DNA of 59,045 nucleotides from a virus. Of this stretch, positions 1 to 8,451 are shown in pieces. The translations under genes and the position numbers were made by a program. The notes beneath the pieces were generated by a model. It did not search any database. It was not told where the DNA came from and saw only the letters and a list, made by a program, of their open reading frames with translations. Numbering within the stretch: the first letter of the stretch is position 1; the number at the start of each line of letters is the position of its first letter. Location of the stretch: positions 1-59,045 of the IMG/VR virus record IMGVR_UViG_3300025151_000040. The stretch is one strand, 5' to 3'.

Positions 1-241
1 TTCTGGAGACACCTTTAGTGGTATTATATTTGGTGATACGTTTGACGTAGGTGCTCCAACAGACGCAACGGTGACAGCAGCTAAATTAACAAGTATTAAC
101 GGGGCGTATAGAAACGTACAAACATTAACAGGAGGATTATCTGTTTCATCTTCTGAAAATGCTAGTATAGTAGGTCCTGTAACGGTGTCCTCAGGACAGA
201 CAATAAACGTAGCTAGTGGTGGAACACTAGTGATATTATAG
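1..241 (+). CDS. Tail-fibre-like protein, C-terminal part (wraps the origin)
   Basis: The frame beginning at base 2 is open to a stop at 239-241 and has no start of its own. Joined to the last 14 bases of the window (ATG at 59032) it gives a complete 84-residue protein beginning MSTLDSGDTF. The C-terminal half is a Ser/Thr/Val/Gly-rich beta pattern that resembles the C-terminus of the protein at 58595-59035 (both contain a QT(L/I)T segment followed by GPVT and a terminal GxLxV-type end), so the two are adjacent paralogues. Role is probably in the tail tip, judged from position only. Confidence 0.7.
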   Translation, partial: SGDTFSGIIFGDTFDVGAPTDATVTAAKLTSINGAYRNVQTLTGGLSVSSSENASIVGPVTVSSGQTINVASGGTLVIL

Positions 242-250
242 GAGTAAATA

Positions 251-619
251 GTGGCAGATTGTGCACAAGCAATACAGTCCATCGGCACTTACGAATTTGT
301 TATTCGTGGTAATGTGACTACTGAAGCTGAGTTCAACTCAAACGTTGAATGGGTTGTCGGTAAAGACTCCAATGACACAGCTATCATGGGCGCAAAGCCA
401 GACGCTGTTACTTGGGCAAAAGTCAAAGCTGATATGGACAAACAGGATGCATTCGCATCACAAAAAATAATTAACGAAACAGCAAGAGCTTATCTTGCAT
501 CAACTGACTGGATGTCAGTCAGAGAAGCAGAGGGCGGAACTGCTATGCCTTCTGATGTAAAAACAAAAAGAGCAGAAGAACGTGCTAAGGTTGTGGATTA
601 CGCAAACTTTAGCGGATAG
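251..619 (+). CDS. Conserved small tail-region protein
   Basis: 122 residues from a GTG start preceded by GGAGTAAATA. Rich in Ala, Lys and Asp, predicted mostly helical in the second half, with no signal peptide or membrane segment. It stands between two tail-fibre genes and is followed after 8 bases by a gene of similar size. The position suggests a fibre assembly or accessory protein, but I recognise no domain. Confidence 0.75.
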   Translation: MADCAQAIQSIGTYEFVIRGNVTTEAEFNSNVEWVVGKDSNDTAIMGAKPDAVTWAKVKADMDKQDAFASQKIINETARAYLASTDWMSVREAEGGTAMPSDVKTKRAEERAKVVDYANFSG

Positions 620-627
620 GAGAAAAA

Positions 628-981
628 ATGGCATCATTAGCAACAAAGGTAAAACTTTACTGTGAAGCAAACTCAAAGACTGTAGACTTTACAAAGGATG
701 TTTTACTTCAGGATGATTCTGACGGTAAAGGTCCTTACATTAAAGAATGGAATATTTCTGGTTTGGACAAACCTACAGACTCACAACTCGCTGCACAAGA
801 AACAGCAGGTAATACTGAAGAGAAAAACAATCAAGTTAGAGCTACAAGAAGAGCAGGTTACGGAGATATCGGTGATCAGCTAGATCTGTTATATAAAGAT
901 TTGGTAGCAGGTAAAGTAGACTCAACAGGTGAGTGGGCAAAAAAAATTAAAACTGTCAAAGACGCAAACCCTAAATCATAA
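628..981 (+). CDS. Tail-fibre-associated small protein with GYGDIGDQLD motif
   Basis: 117 residues, ATG preceded by AGGAGAAAAA. The segment RRAGYGDIGDQLDLLYKDL near residues 77-95 is the conserved core (R-x-Y-x-x-I-x-D-Q-L-D) of small proteins found beside tail fibre genes in many phages, followed by a W-x-x-x-I-x-x-V-K tail. Function in that family is not firmly known; fibre assembly is the usual guess. Confidence 0.75.
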   Translation: MASLATKVKLYCEANSKTVDFTKDVLLQDDSDGKGPYIKEWNISGLDKPTDSQLAAQETAGNTEEKNNQVRATRRAGYGDIGDQLDLLYKDLVAGKVDSTGEWAKKIKTVKDANPKS

Positions 982-991
982 GGAGTAAATA

Positions 992-1537
992 GTGGTATCG
1001 CAGTTAAAGGTAAATGAGATTATAAAGCAGTCAGGCTCATCAATTACGATTGGGGAGGACGGAGATACTTTATCTGGACCTTTTACTAATACCCCTGCTT
1101 TTTATGCAGAACTTACTACAGATTACGGAATTAGCGATAACACCTCTACTTTAATAAAATGGCAAACTACTATATTTGATACAGATACAGGATATAGCTC
1201 TAGTACAGGTAGATATACAATTCCTACAGGAAAGGGCGGTAAATATGTTTTATTTGTAGGTGCTTTGATACAATCAGGTGCAGACCAAAACATGGCTAAT
1301 GCCGTTATTTATTTAAAAAAGAATGGTACTATTGTTAATAGTAATCTTAACTATTACAACTCTACAAGAATACATTATAAAACATTTAACACCATTCATT
1401 ATGAAACTTGTGCTGCGGGTGATTACATAGAAGCATATTGTTTGTGTGATACTCAGAATGGCGGTGGTGCTAGTGTGTTAGGCAATGCAAATGCAGGATA
1501 TTCACATTTTGGAGCATACAGGATTATAGGAGCATAG
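992..1537 (+). CDS. C1q-like tail fibre / receptor-binding protein (copy 1)
   Basis: 181 residues from GTG, with the same GGAGTAAATAGTGG start region as the gene at 251. The N-terminus (LKVNEIIKQSG) resembles fibre attachment segments. Residues about 35-181 have the C1q/TNF-like jelly-roll pattern: paired aromatic beta strands, a tyrosine-rich middle and an end reading FGAYRIIGA. C1q-like trimers bind surface ligands. The next gene is a diverged paralogue with the same architecture and the same IGA terminus. Confidence 0.65.
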   Translation: MVSQLKVNEIIKQSGSSITIGEDGDTLSGPFTNTPAFYAELTTDYGISDNTSTLIKWQTTIFDTDTGYSSSTGRYTIPTGKGGKYVLFVGALIQSGADQNMANAVIYLKKNGTIVNSNLNYYNSTRIHYKTFNTIHYETCAAGDYIEAYCLCDTQNGGGASVLGNANAGYSHFGAYRIIGA

Positions 1538-2074
1538 ATGACCAGTAAACTAAAAGTAAATATACTCGCTGATGGTGGTGATAATGCGATCTTGACTTCC
1601 GATGGATCAGGCTCTTTAACTATTAATAATGCTGCGTTAAAAAATACTCCGGCTTTTTCTGTTAGACTAAGTAGCAATCAGACATTATCAAACAATACTC
1701 TTACAAAAATTACATTAGATACTGAAGATTACGATACAGATAATGCTTTTGCGTCTAACAAATTTACAGTACCTAGTGGTGGTGCTGGTAAATATAAGAT
1801 TACATTAAATATATATTGGAGTTTTGGTAATACTGAAAGTGCCTCTGAAATACAATTACATTTGTATAAAAATGGTTCATCAGTACAAAGAGAATGGATT
1901 TCATTTAATCCTAGTGGCAGAATGTCAGGTGCGGCTCAAACATTAACTATGGATATGAGTTTAGCAGCATCTGATTATTTAGAAATGTACGCACGTGGTT
2001 ATACTGGTGGTGCTTCTATTGCCGCTGTAGATACACAAACAAGAATGCACGGATTTAGGTTAATAGGAGCATAG
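1538..2074 (+). CDS. C1q-like tail fibre / receptor-binding protein (copy 2)
   Basis: 178 residues, ATG directly abutting the previous stop. The layout matches copy 1: a short LKVNIL attachment segment, then NTPAFSVRL and a beta-rich C1q-like domain ending GFRLIGA. The central loops differ strongly from copy 1, which is what is expected of surface-exposed ligand-binding loops. Probably forms a trimeric tip; fold assignment is from pattern, not from a search. Confidence 0.65.
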   Translation: MTSKLKVNILADGGDNAILTSDGSGSLTINNAALKNTPAFSVRLSSNQTLSNNTLTKITLDTEDYDTDNAFASNKFTVPSGGAGKYKITLNIYWSFGNTESASEIQLHLYKNGSSVQREWISFNPSGRMSGAAQTLTMDMSLAASDYLEMYARGYTGGASIAAVDTQTRMHGFRLIGA

Positions 2075-2075
2075 C

Positions 2076-3194
2076 ATGCCACTGAACACGATCCCCAATA
2101 AAGGTTTAACGAGTAGAGGTTATCCAAGCGATAGAATTGTAACTCCTTTAATTATAAACGGAGATATGTCCGTGGCTCAGAGAGGTACATCTGCTACAGG
2201 ATTAACAAATGGTAGCAGTGGGTTTCACACAGTTGATAGATTTAGATATTCAGAAGCTGGTGCTCCTAGTTCACAAATAACGATGACACAAGATACAAAT
2301 GTACCTACAGGACAAGGTTTTGTAACAGCTATGAAATTTGATGTAACCACAGCACAAGGCTCAATGTCCGCTGCAGACAGAGTTACTTTTGACCAAAAAA
2401 TAGAAGCACAAAATTTACAATTATTAAAATATGGAACATCAAATGCAGAAAAATTAACTTTATGTTTTTGGGTTAAAGCAACCAAAACAGGAACTTATGT
2501 AGTGTGGATTTATTCACCTGATGGCACTAGAAGTGTAGCAAAGCAATATACAGTGAGTGCATCTGATACTTGGGAAAAAAAGACAATTAATATACCTGCG
2601 GATACAGGCGGAACAATTAATAATGATAATGGAGAGGGTTTTAGAGTAAGTTGGTTTATAGCAGCAGGTTCTAATTTTACCAGTGGAACATTAGCATCAT
2701 CTTGGGAATCTCATACCGCTGCTAATACAGCGGTGGGTCAAGTAAATGCCACAGATAGTACATCTAATAATTGGCATATAACAGGCATACAACTCGAAGT
2801 CGGTGAGTTTGATTCCACAACCATACCTAGTTTTCCTTTTGAGAGTTATGCGAATAGTTTAGAAAAATGTCAAAGGTATTATTTCGAAGAGGGTAACAAT
2901 GCACAAAGTTTTGTTGCAGGTGCTTTTAATGCCTCTGATTCACCTTTCAGATATCAATTTATGAAACCAATGAGAGCAGCGCCTTCAGGTTCAATAGGTG
3001 GCTCAATAAACACAGATTTAAAACTTTATAGTGCGGGAAGTGATAAAACTTTGACTGCTGTATCTTTTGCAGCTATTACTACACATGGTGCAAGAGTAGA
3101 AATATCCTCTTCTGGTGCATTTACTGCGGGTCAGACAGGACATTTTTATTTACTAAATAATACAGGAAAATTAAAATTTGATGCGGAGTTATAG
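2076..3194 (+). CDS. Tail fibre with carbohydrate-binding-type domain
   Basis: 372 residues. It has the recognisable order NGDMSVAQRG near residue 30, VDRF near 51, a jelly-roll middle with LCFWVKA and YTVSASDTWEKK, then GIQLEVGEF and a CQRYYFE segment near residue 270. This arrangement is known from a widespread family of phage and bacterial fibre proteins with a CBM-like beta sandwich that is thought to bind glycans. It sits in the fibre cluster and overlaps nothing. Confidence 0.75.
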   Translation: MPLNTIPNKGLTSRGYPSDRIVTPLIINGDMSVAQRGTSATGLTNGSSGFHTVDRFRYSEAGAPSSQITMTQDTNVPTGQGFVTAMKFDVTTAQGSMSAADRVTFDQKIEAQNLQLLKYGTSNAEKLTLCFWVKATKTGTYVVWIYSPDGTRSVAKQYTVSASDTWEKKTINIPADTGGTINNDNGEGFRVSWFIAAGSNFTSGTLASSWESHTAANTAVGQVNATDSTSNNWHITGIQLEVGEFDSTTIPSFPFESYANSLEKCQRYYFEEGNNAQSFVAGAFNASDSPFRYQFMKPMRAAPSGSIGGSINTDLKLYSAGSDKTLTAVSFAAITTHGARVEISSSGAFTAGQTGHFYLLNNTGKLKFDAEL

Positions 3195-3368
3195 ATGATA
3201 CAGACAGTAACAAAAATTATAAGTGCAATTGATAATTCAATTACATATAAAGTTGTTTCTCAAGATAATTCAACAATCTATGTACCTCACGACACTGCAA
3301 ACCGACACTATCAAGAGATTCTTGAGTGGGTTGCTGCGGGTAATACAATAACCGACCCAGGGTCGTAA
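3195..3368 (+). CDS. 57-residue tail-region protein
   Basis: ATG follows the previous stop directly, with a coupled TAGATG. The product is 57 residues with a conserved-looking end: YVPHDTANRHYQEILEWV followed by AAGN. Short proteins with an N-x-x-Y-x-x-x-x-x-W-V-x-x-G-N signature are common next to phage fibre genes. No known function. Position and coupling make it a real gene. Confidence 0.7.
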   Translation: MIQTVTKIISAIDNSITYKVVSQDNSTIYVPHDTANRHYQEILEWVAAGNTITDPGS

Positions 3369-3371
3369 TAA

Positions 3372-4634
3372 ATGAATTTTGCGAGATTAGCATTCGCTGA
3401 AGCCCCTTTCTCTGCGGAAGGTGGAACTAGTATAGCAGTCGCTGTTACTGGTCAAGCCCTCACTACTACATTAAATAGTGTATCAGTTGACGTAACTACC
3501 GGTGTTGCAGTCACTGGTCAAGCCCTCACTACTACATTAAATAGTGTAATTGTATCAGCTCAAGGAGAGATCTCAGCTTCAGGACAAGCTCTTACTGGAT
3601 CTGTAAACAATGTCGTAGTAGCAGGACAAGCTGTTATAAGTGAAACAGGTTTTGGTTTAACTTCAACATTAGGAGATGAATCAGTAGCTATTAACATAGC
3701 TATTGCTCAAGTAGGACAAGAATTAACTTCAACTTTATCTGACGAAGTTGTTGTAGGATCTGCAGTAGTTGTAGAAACAGGAGTTCAAGGAAATACAAGT
3801 TTAGGAAGTGTTGCTGTTCAAATCCCTGGTGATGTAGTTATAAATGGACAAGAAGCTACAGTTTCTCAAGGAAATGAAACTGCAATTGGCTCAGCTTTAG
3901 TTGTTCCTAAAGGAGTAACTCAAACTTTCACTGTAACAGTAGCTTCAGTCGGAGGCGCTAATAAATACTTCATAGACGGAGTTCAACAGCCTACTCTTGA
4001 ATTAAAAGAAGGTAATGTTTACATATTCGATTGGTCAGCCGCTACAGGGCACCCTGTTAGGTTTTCTACCACTAGTGATGGTACACATAGTGGAGGTAGT
4101 GAATATACTACAGGGGTTGTAAAAGACGATAGTAATTATAAAACAACTATAACTGTTGCCGCTTCTGCTCCTACTCTATATTATTACTGTCAATATCATA
4201 GTGGTATGGGAGGTCAAGCTAATACTCCTACTAATACAGATTATCAAGGTCAATCTGCTACTACAAGTTTAGGAAGTGTTACAGTTGAGCTTGTAACCGA
4301 TATAGTTGTTACAGGTCAAGAATTAACTACATCATTAGGAAGCACTACTCAAGTTGGAAGTGCTGCAATTGCTGTTACTGGTCAAGCATTAACAACCACT
4401 TTAAACGATGTAGTAGTAAAGAATAATCAAGTATTCTCAGTAACAGGGCTTTCTGCAACTACATCTGTAGGAACTGTATCAATAGTAGGGCAACAAATTC
4501 TTTCAATTTCTGGATTTTCTGCTAATATTAATATAGGTTCACCTAATTTCTGGCAACCTATACCAGGGGCAAGTAATTCGTGGACTGAAGTAAACACTTC
4601 GAATACAAACACATGGAAGGACATAGCGGCATAA
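3372..4634 (+). CDS. Repeat-rich tail fibre with embedded cupredoxin domain
   Basis: 420 residues. Residues 20-180 and 290-395 are made of degenerate units of about 22 residues of the type VTGQALTTTLNSV, expected to form a beta-rich shaft. Between them, residues about 183-285 form a cupredoxin-like domain: a strand with GHPVRFS (His227) and YYYCQYHSGMGG with Cys273, His276 and Met279, i.e. all four type 1 copper ligands in the right order. The last 30 residues (SNSWTEVNTSNTNTW) look like a tip attachment motif. Related copper-domain fibres are known in marine phages; whether copper is bound here is inference. Confidence 0.7.
   Translation: MNFARLAFAEAPFSAEGGTSIAVAVTGQALTTTLNSVSVDVTTGVAVTGQALTTTLNSVIVSAQGEISASGQALTGSVNNVVVAGQAVISETGFGLTSTLGDESVAINIAIAQVGQELTSTLSDEVVVGSAVVVETGVQGNTSLGSVAVQIPGDVVINGQEATVSQGNETAIGSALVVPKGVTQTFTVTVASVGGANKYFIDGVQQPTLELKEGNVYIFDWSAATGHPVRFSTTSDGTHSGGSEYTTGVVKDDSNYKTTITVAASAPTLYYYCQYHSGMGGQANTPTNTDYQGQSATTSLGSVTVELVTDIVVTGQELTTSLGSTTQVGSAAIAVTGQALTTTLNDVVVKNNQVFSVTGLSATTSVGTVSIVGQQILSISGFSANINIGSPNFWQPIPGASNSWTEVNTSNTNTWKDIAA
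3447..3548 (+). repeat. Two perfect 36-bp direct repeats
   Basis: Bases 3447-3482 and 3513-3548 are identical and 66 bp (22 codons) apart in frame, inside the fibre gene. They encode the TGQALTTTLNSV unit. Nearby protein repeats have diverged at DNA level, so this pair is a recent duplication or gene conversion in the fibre shaft. Confidence 0.85.
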
Positions 4635-4635
4635 A

Positions 4636-5634
4636 ATGGCATCAACTTATTCAAGTAGATTAAAATTAGAATTAATGGAAGCTGGCGCAAATGCTGGCGT
4701 ATGGGGAAATAACACTAACGAAAATTTACAAGTTATCGATGCTGCAGTAGGAGGTTATTTAGCTAAATCTGTAGCAGGAAGTTCTAACGTTACTTTAACA
4801 AGTTCTAATAGAGATCCAGATGTTGAATCTACTAATGAAGCAGGTAATAAAGTAATTGAATTTACAGGAACACTATCTGGTAATATTTATGTCTTTTTAC
4901 CAGCAGTAGAAAAAGAATACATTATACATAATAATACTACAGGGTCTCATACTTTACATGTAGCTCCTACTGGTCATGCAGCTAATGGCATAGCTATTAC
5001 TCAAGGAACTCACACTGTTACCTACGTTAAAAACGGAGATGATATGGTAGATCTTTTTGCAGATGGCACTAGTTCTTTAGGAACTGTTAATGTTGCAGTA
5101 TTGAATGCAACTACAGTAACTGGTGATGGTTCAGCTTTAACAGGAATAGATGCTTTTCCTAGTTCAACTAAAATGTTATTTCAACAATCTGCAGCACCTA
5201 CTGGTTGGACTAAACAAACTACGCATAATAATAAAGCTTTACGTGTCGTATCAGGTTCCGTAAGTTCAGGTGGCTCTAATACTTTCGCTGCAGCGTTTAA
5301 TACTAATAATACTATTAGTGGAACTACTGGTGGCACCGCAGTTACTATATCGGGATCAACCGCTGGTCACTCAATCACACAAGCTGAACTACCAAACATA
5401 ACTCTAACTCCACAACAAAAAGCAAAAACAGAAGACAAAGGTCCTTTGAACAGAGGTTCTTCTTCTGGTGGAGGTGCTGGTTACGAATTTCTTGACATAC
5501 CTTTGGGTGGTTCAGGTACAGCTCACAGTCACGCTGCAGGATCATTAGCAGGTGGATCGCATACACATACTTTTTCTACTAACTTAAATCTAGATGTACA
5601 ATATGTAGATTTAATTATTGCAGCAAAAGATTAA
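4636..5634 (+). CDS. Tail fibre / tail collar-type tip protein
   Basis: 332 residues. The N-terminal 40 residues (SSRLKLELMEAGANAGVWG) are a recurrent fibre-start pattern. The C-terminal 170 residues have PTGWTKQ, then glycine and serine-rich strands, HSITQAELP and two His-x-His pairs (HSH near residue 299 and HTH near 315), ending DVQYVDLIIAAKD. This is the collar-type C-terminus in which His-x-His pairs coordinate metal along a trimer axis. It probably contacts the host surface. Confidence 0.7.
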   Translation: MASTYSSRLKLELMEAGANAGVWGNNTNENLQVIDAAVGGYLAKSVAGSSNVTLTSSNRDPDVESTNEAGNKVIEFTGTLSGNIYVFLPAVEKEYIIHNNTTGSHTLHVAPTGHAANGIAITQGTHTVTYVKNGDDMVDLFADGTSSLGTVNVAVLNATTVTGDGSALTGIDAFPSSTKMLFQQSAAPTGWTKQTTHNNKALRVVSGSVSSGGSNTFAAAFNTNNTISGTTGGTAVTISGSTAGHSITQAELPNITLTPQQKAKTEDKGPLNRGSSSGGGAGYEFLDIPLGGSGTAHSHAAGSLAGGSHTHTFSTNLNLDVQYVDLIIAAKD

Positions 5635-5635
5635 T

Positions 5636-5905
5636 TTGAAAATTGAAATTAAAGATAACTGTCCTCTCAATAATTTTACTCCTTGTAAAAAATTTGACTG
5701 TGCTTGGTTTACTCAAATAAGAGGAACTCACCCTCAAACTGGTGAAGAAATTGACGAGTATGGCTGTGCTATTGCTATGCTTCCTTTATTACTAATAGAA
5801 AATTCTAGACAAAGTAGTCAAGCTGGTGCTGCAATAGAAAGCTTTAGAAATGAAATGGTTAAAGCTAATAATCTTAGTAATTTATTAAAATTAAAGAAAA
5901 AGTAA
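5636..5905 (+). CDS. Conserved four-cysteine protein of the tail region
   Basis: 89 residues from a TTG at 5636; an in-frame TTG at 5618 would add six residues, and neither has a clear ribosome binding site. The conserved core is DNCPLN, PCKKFDCAWF, HPQTGEEIDEYGCA and AAIESFRNEMVKAN, with four cysteines that could hold a metal. It overlaps the start of the tail nozzle gene by one base (TAATG). The family recurs next to gp10-like genes in marine phages; function is unknown. Confidence 0.7.
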   Translation: MKIEIKDNCPLNNFTPCKKFDCAWFTQIRGTHPQTGEEIDEYGCAIAMLPLLLIENSRQSSQAGAAIESFRNEMVKANNLSNLLKLKKK

Positions 5906-7764
5906 TGTACAACAAAGTTCAGTTTAGACCTGGTATAGATAAAGAAAATACTGAATATGGTGCTGAAGGTTCATGGATAGATTGTGATAAAGTAAGATTT
6001 AGATTTGGACTTCCTCAAAAAATAGGAGGCTGGCTTAAAGTAGCAAGTTCAGCTATGGTAGGAGTTGTTAGAGGAATTAAGACTTGGTTTGATTTAGACG
6101 GAAGTCGATATATAGGTTTAGGAACTAATAAAAAAGTTTACATATTTAACGGAGGTAACTTATATAATGTTACTCCTCTTAGACAGAGCAATACTTCTTT
6201 AACGAATATATTTACTACTACTAATGGAAGTGCTAATGTTACTGTAACTGTAAACAGTCATGGAACTAGTGCTGGTGATTTTGTTATATTCGATACTATA
6301 TCTTCATTAACTTCAGGTACTAATTTTACAGCTTCTAACTTTACAACAGGAGAATTTGAAGTACAAGGAGTAGCAAATGGAAACGCTTTTTTTATTCAAA
6401 TGCCGTCAGCTGAGTCTGGCTCTGGTATAACTAATAAAGGAAATGGAAACGCTAAATTTGAATTAAACGCAGAACCCGATGTTCAAACTTTAGGATATGG
6501 TTGGGGTACATCAACATGGAATACGGAAACATGGGGTACAGCTCGATCTACTTCTAACGTTACTTTAGATATGGGTATGTGGAGTTTCGATAATGCCGGT
6601 GAAGATTTATATGCTTGGAAAAAAAATGATAGTACATATTTATGGGATACTTCAGCAGGCTTAGCTAATAATCGTATGACCGCAGTTACTAATGCTCCTA
6701 CAGCTTCAGTTACTGGTTTAGTTTCTACTCCTGATAGACATTTAATTTGTTTTGGAACTGAGATAACTATAGGAACTCCTAGCACTCAAGATACCATGTT
6801 TATTAGATGGTCAGATCAAGAAAATTTTACTCAATGGACTCCTAGTACAACTAACACGGCAGGCTCTCAAAGATTAGGTGAAGGAAGTAGAATAATATCT
6901 GCAAAGAAAACTAGAAATGAAATTTTAGTATGGACTGATCAAGCACTTCATAGTATGCAGTTTATTGGTCCTCCTTTTACTTTTGGATTTAGATTACTAG
7001 GTACAGATTGTGGAGCTGTTGGTATGAATTCTACAGTAGTTGTTAATGATACAGCATACTGGATGTCAGAAGGTCGTTTTATGATTTATAGAGGAGGTAT
7101 ACAAGAACTTCCCTGTAGTGTGAAAAGTCATGTATTTGGTGATATTAATACTGCTCAAAATACTCAAGTATATGCTGGTGAAAATAATGAATTTAATGAA
7201 GTTATATGGTTTTATTGCTCGTCTAGTTCAAGTCAAGTAGATAAGTATGTTATTTATAATTATCAAGAACAAGTATGGTATGTAGGAAATTTAAGTAGAA
7301 GTGCATGGGTAGATCAAGGAGTATTTTCAGTTCCTCAAGCTACTGAATATGATTCTACTTCTACTGCAGCAACTTCAGATACTTTAAATGGAGTATCCGC
7401 TGGTCGTAGTTTTATATACGAACATGAAACAGGAACTTCAGATGATGGTAGCACTATGAATACGTTTTTAACTAGTGGAGATGTAGATATAGCAGACGGA
7501 GATCAATTTATGTTTATTAGAGGATATATACCAGATTTTAAAAATTTACAAGGAACTGTAAAAATGAATTTATTATCTAGAGATTTTCCTACAGATACTC
7601 AAACTCAATCTGGTAATATAGATATTACAACAAGCACTAAACAAGTTAATACTAGATCGAGAGGGAGACAAATCGCTGTAAAAATTAGTAGTGATTCAGG
7701 CACGAATGATCAATGGAGATTCGGAACGTTAAGAGTAAATGCTAGACCAGATGGTAAAAGATAA
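5905..7764 (+). CDS. P22 gp10-like tail nozzle / packaged DNA stabilisation protein
   Basis: 619 residues. The opening VQFRPGIDKENTEYGAEGSW then DKVRFRFGLPQKIGGW is typical of the gp10 family that forms the hexameric nozzle closing the portal in P22-like tails. The middle has repeated W-rich strands as expected of a beta-propeller-like body. It lies next to four-cysteine and fibre genes and, with the P22-like portal and adaptor genes at 47-57 kb, shows a short non-contractile tail. Confidence 0.75.
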   Translation: MYNKVQFRPGIDKENTEYGAEGSWIDCDKVRFRFGLPQKIGGWLKVASSAMVGVVRGIKTWFDLDGSRYIGLGTNKKVYIFNGGNLYNVTPLRQSNTSLTNIFTTTNGSANVTVTVNSHGTSAGDFVIFDTISSLTSGTNFTASNFTTGEFEVQGVANGNAFFIQMPSAESGSGITNKGNGNAKFELNAEPDVQTLGYGWGTSTWNTETWGTARSTSNVTLDMGMWSFDNAGEDLYAWKKNDSTYLWDTSAGLANNRMTAVTNAPTASVTGLVSTPDRHLICFGTEITIGTPSTQDTMFIRWSDQENFTQWTPSTTNTAGSQRLGEGSRIISAKKTRNEILVWTDQALHSMQFIGPPFTFGFRLLGTDCGAVGMNSTVVVNDTAYWMSEGRFMIYRGGIQELPCSVKSHVFGDINTAQNTQVYAGENNEFNEVIWFYCSSSSSQVDKYVIYNYQEQVWYVGNLSRSAWVDQGVFSVPQATEYDSTSTAATSDTLNGVSAGRSFIYEHETGTSDDGSTMNTFLTSGDVDIADGDQFMFIRGYIPDFKNLQGTVKMNLLSRDFPTDTQTQSGNIDITTSTKQVNTRSRGRQIAVKISSDSGTNDQWRFGTLRVNARPDGKR

Positions 7765-8015
7765 TGGCATTTAAAAGACCTCCTAGCCTTCCGATAGCTA
7801 GATCTGACGATGAATTAATGCAAGTATATAATCAAGCTATTGTTGATTTAGAACAGTATTTATTAGAAATTACTCAACCCGCAGATACGGGATTTACTAC
7901 TAGTAATGTAACTACTAATAAAGCTTTAGATCCTACATCTGCTAACTTAGCTACCGTAGCAAATACTTTAGCTACTTTAATAGATGCTTTAAAATCGAAA
8001 GGATTAATTGGTTAA
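7764..8015 (+). CDS. Small tail-associated protein
   Basis: 83 residues, ATG overlapping the previous stop (TAATG). The N-terminal half is helical with LMQVYNQAIVDLEQYL; the rest is Thr/Ala-rich (TTSNVTTNKALDPTSANLATVANTLATLIDAL) with a heptad-like ending. Position between nozzle and acetyltransferase suggests a structural or assembly role. No family recognised with confidence. Confidence 0.7.
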   Translation: MAFKRPPSLPIARSDDELMQVYNQAIVDLEQYLLEITQPADTGFTTSNVTTNKALDPTSANLATVANTLATLIDALKSKGLIG

Positions 8016-8451
8016 TTATAGAAAAGCTACTTTAGAAGATGTAAAGCCGATTAGAAACTTACTTTTAAACTGGCTTGAAGAATCGCCTTTAAAATTAGGA
8101 AAACCTAATACTAGAAAGGGAGATTCTTACATATATGATATAATTTATAATAACTTCGTAATAGTGGCTGAAAAAGATAATAAAATCATAGGAACTATAT
8201 CAGTAATTGATGAAGATACTTGGTATACAGATAAAAAGTTTTTTAGAGTGAATTGGCTTTATGTAGATAGTAAAAAAAGAAATAGTAGAATAGCAAAAAA
8301 ATTGCTAGAATATGTTAAAGAATACGTTAAAATAAACAAAATGCCTTTGATACTTGAAATGACACAAGGACATGATATTGATAGAAAACATCAATGGTTA
8401 ATTAGACAAAACTTTGAATACCTTGGTGGAACATATGGAGATAATTTATAA
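8008..8451 (+). CDS. GNAT-family N-acetyltransferase
   Basis: 147 residues from a TTG at 8008, preceded by GAAAGGA and overlapping the previous gene by 8 bases. It has the GNAT order: YRKATLEDVKPIRNLL (alpha 1), FVIVAEKDNKIIGTISV (beta 2-3), RVNWLYVDSKKRNSRIAKKLL (beta 4 and the acetyl-CoA loop, here KRNSRIA for the usual Q/RxxGxG/A) and a C-terminal strand. Such genes are frequent among phage virion genes and may modify a host or virion protein; the substrate cannot be told. Confidence 0.75.
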   Translation: MVNYRKATLEDVKPIRNLLLNWLEESPLKLGKPNTRKGDSYIYDIIYNNFVIVAEKDNKIIGTISVIDEDTWYTDKKFFRVNWLYVDSKKRNSRIAKKLLEYVKEYVKINKMPLILEMTQGHDIDRKHQWLIRQNFEYLGGTYGDNL

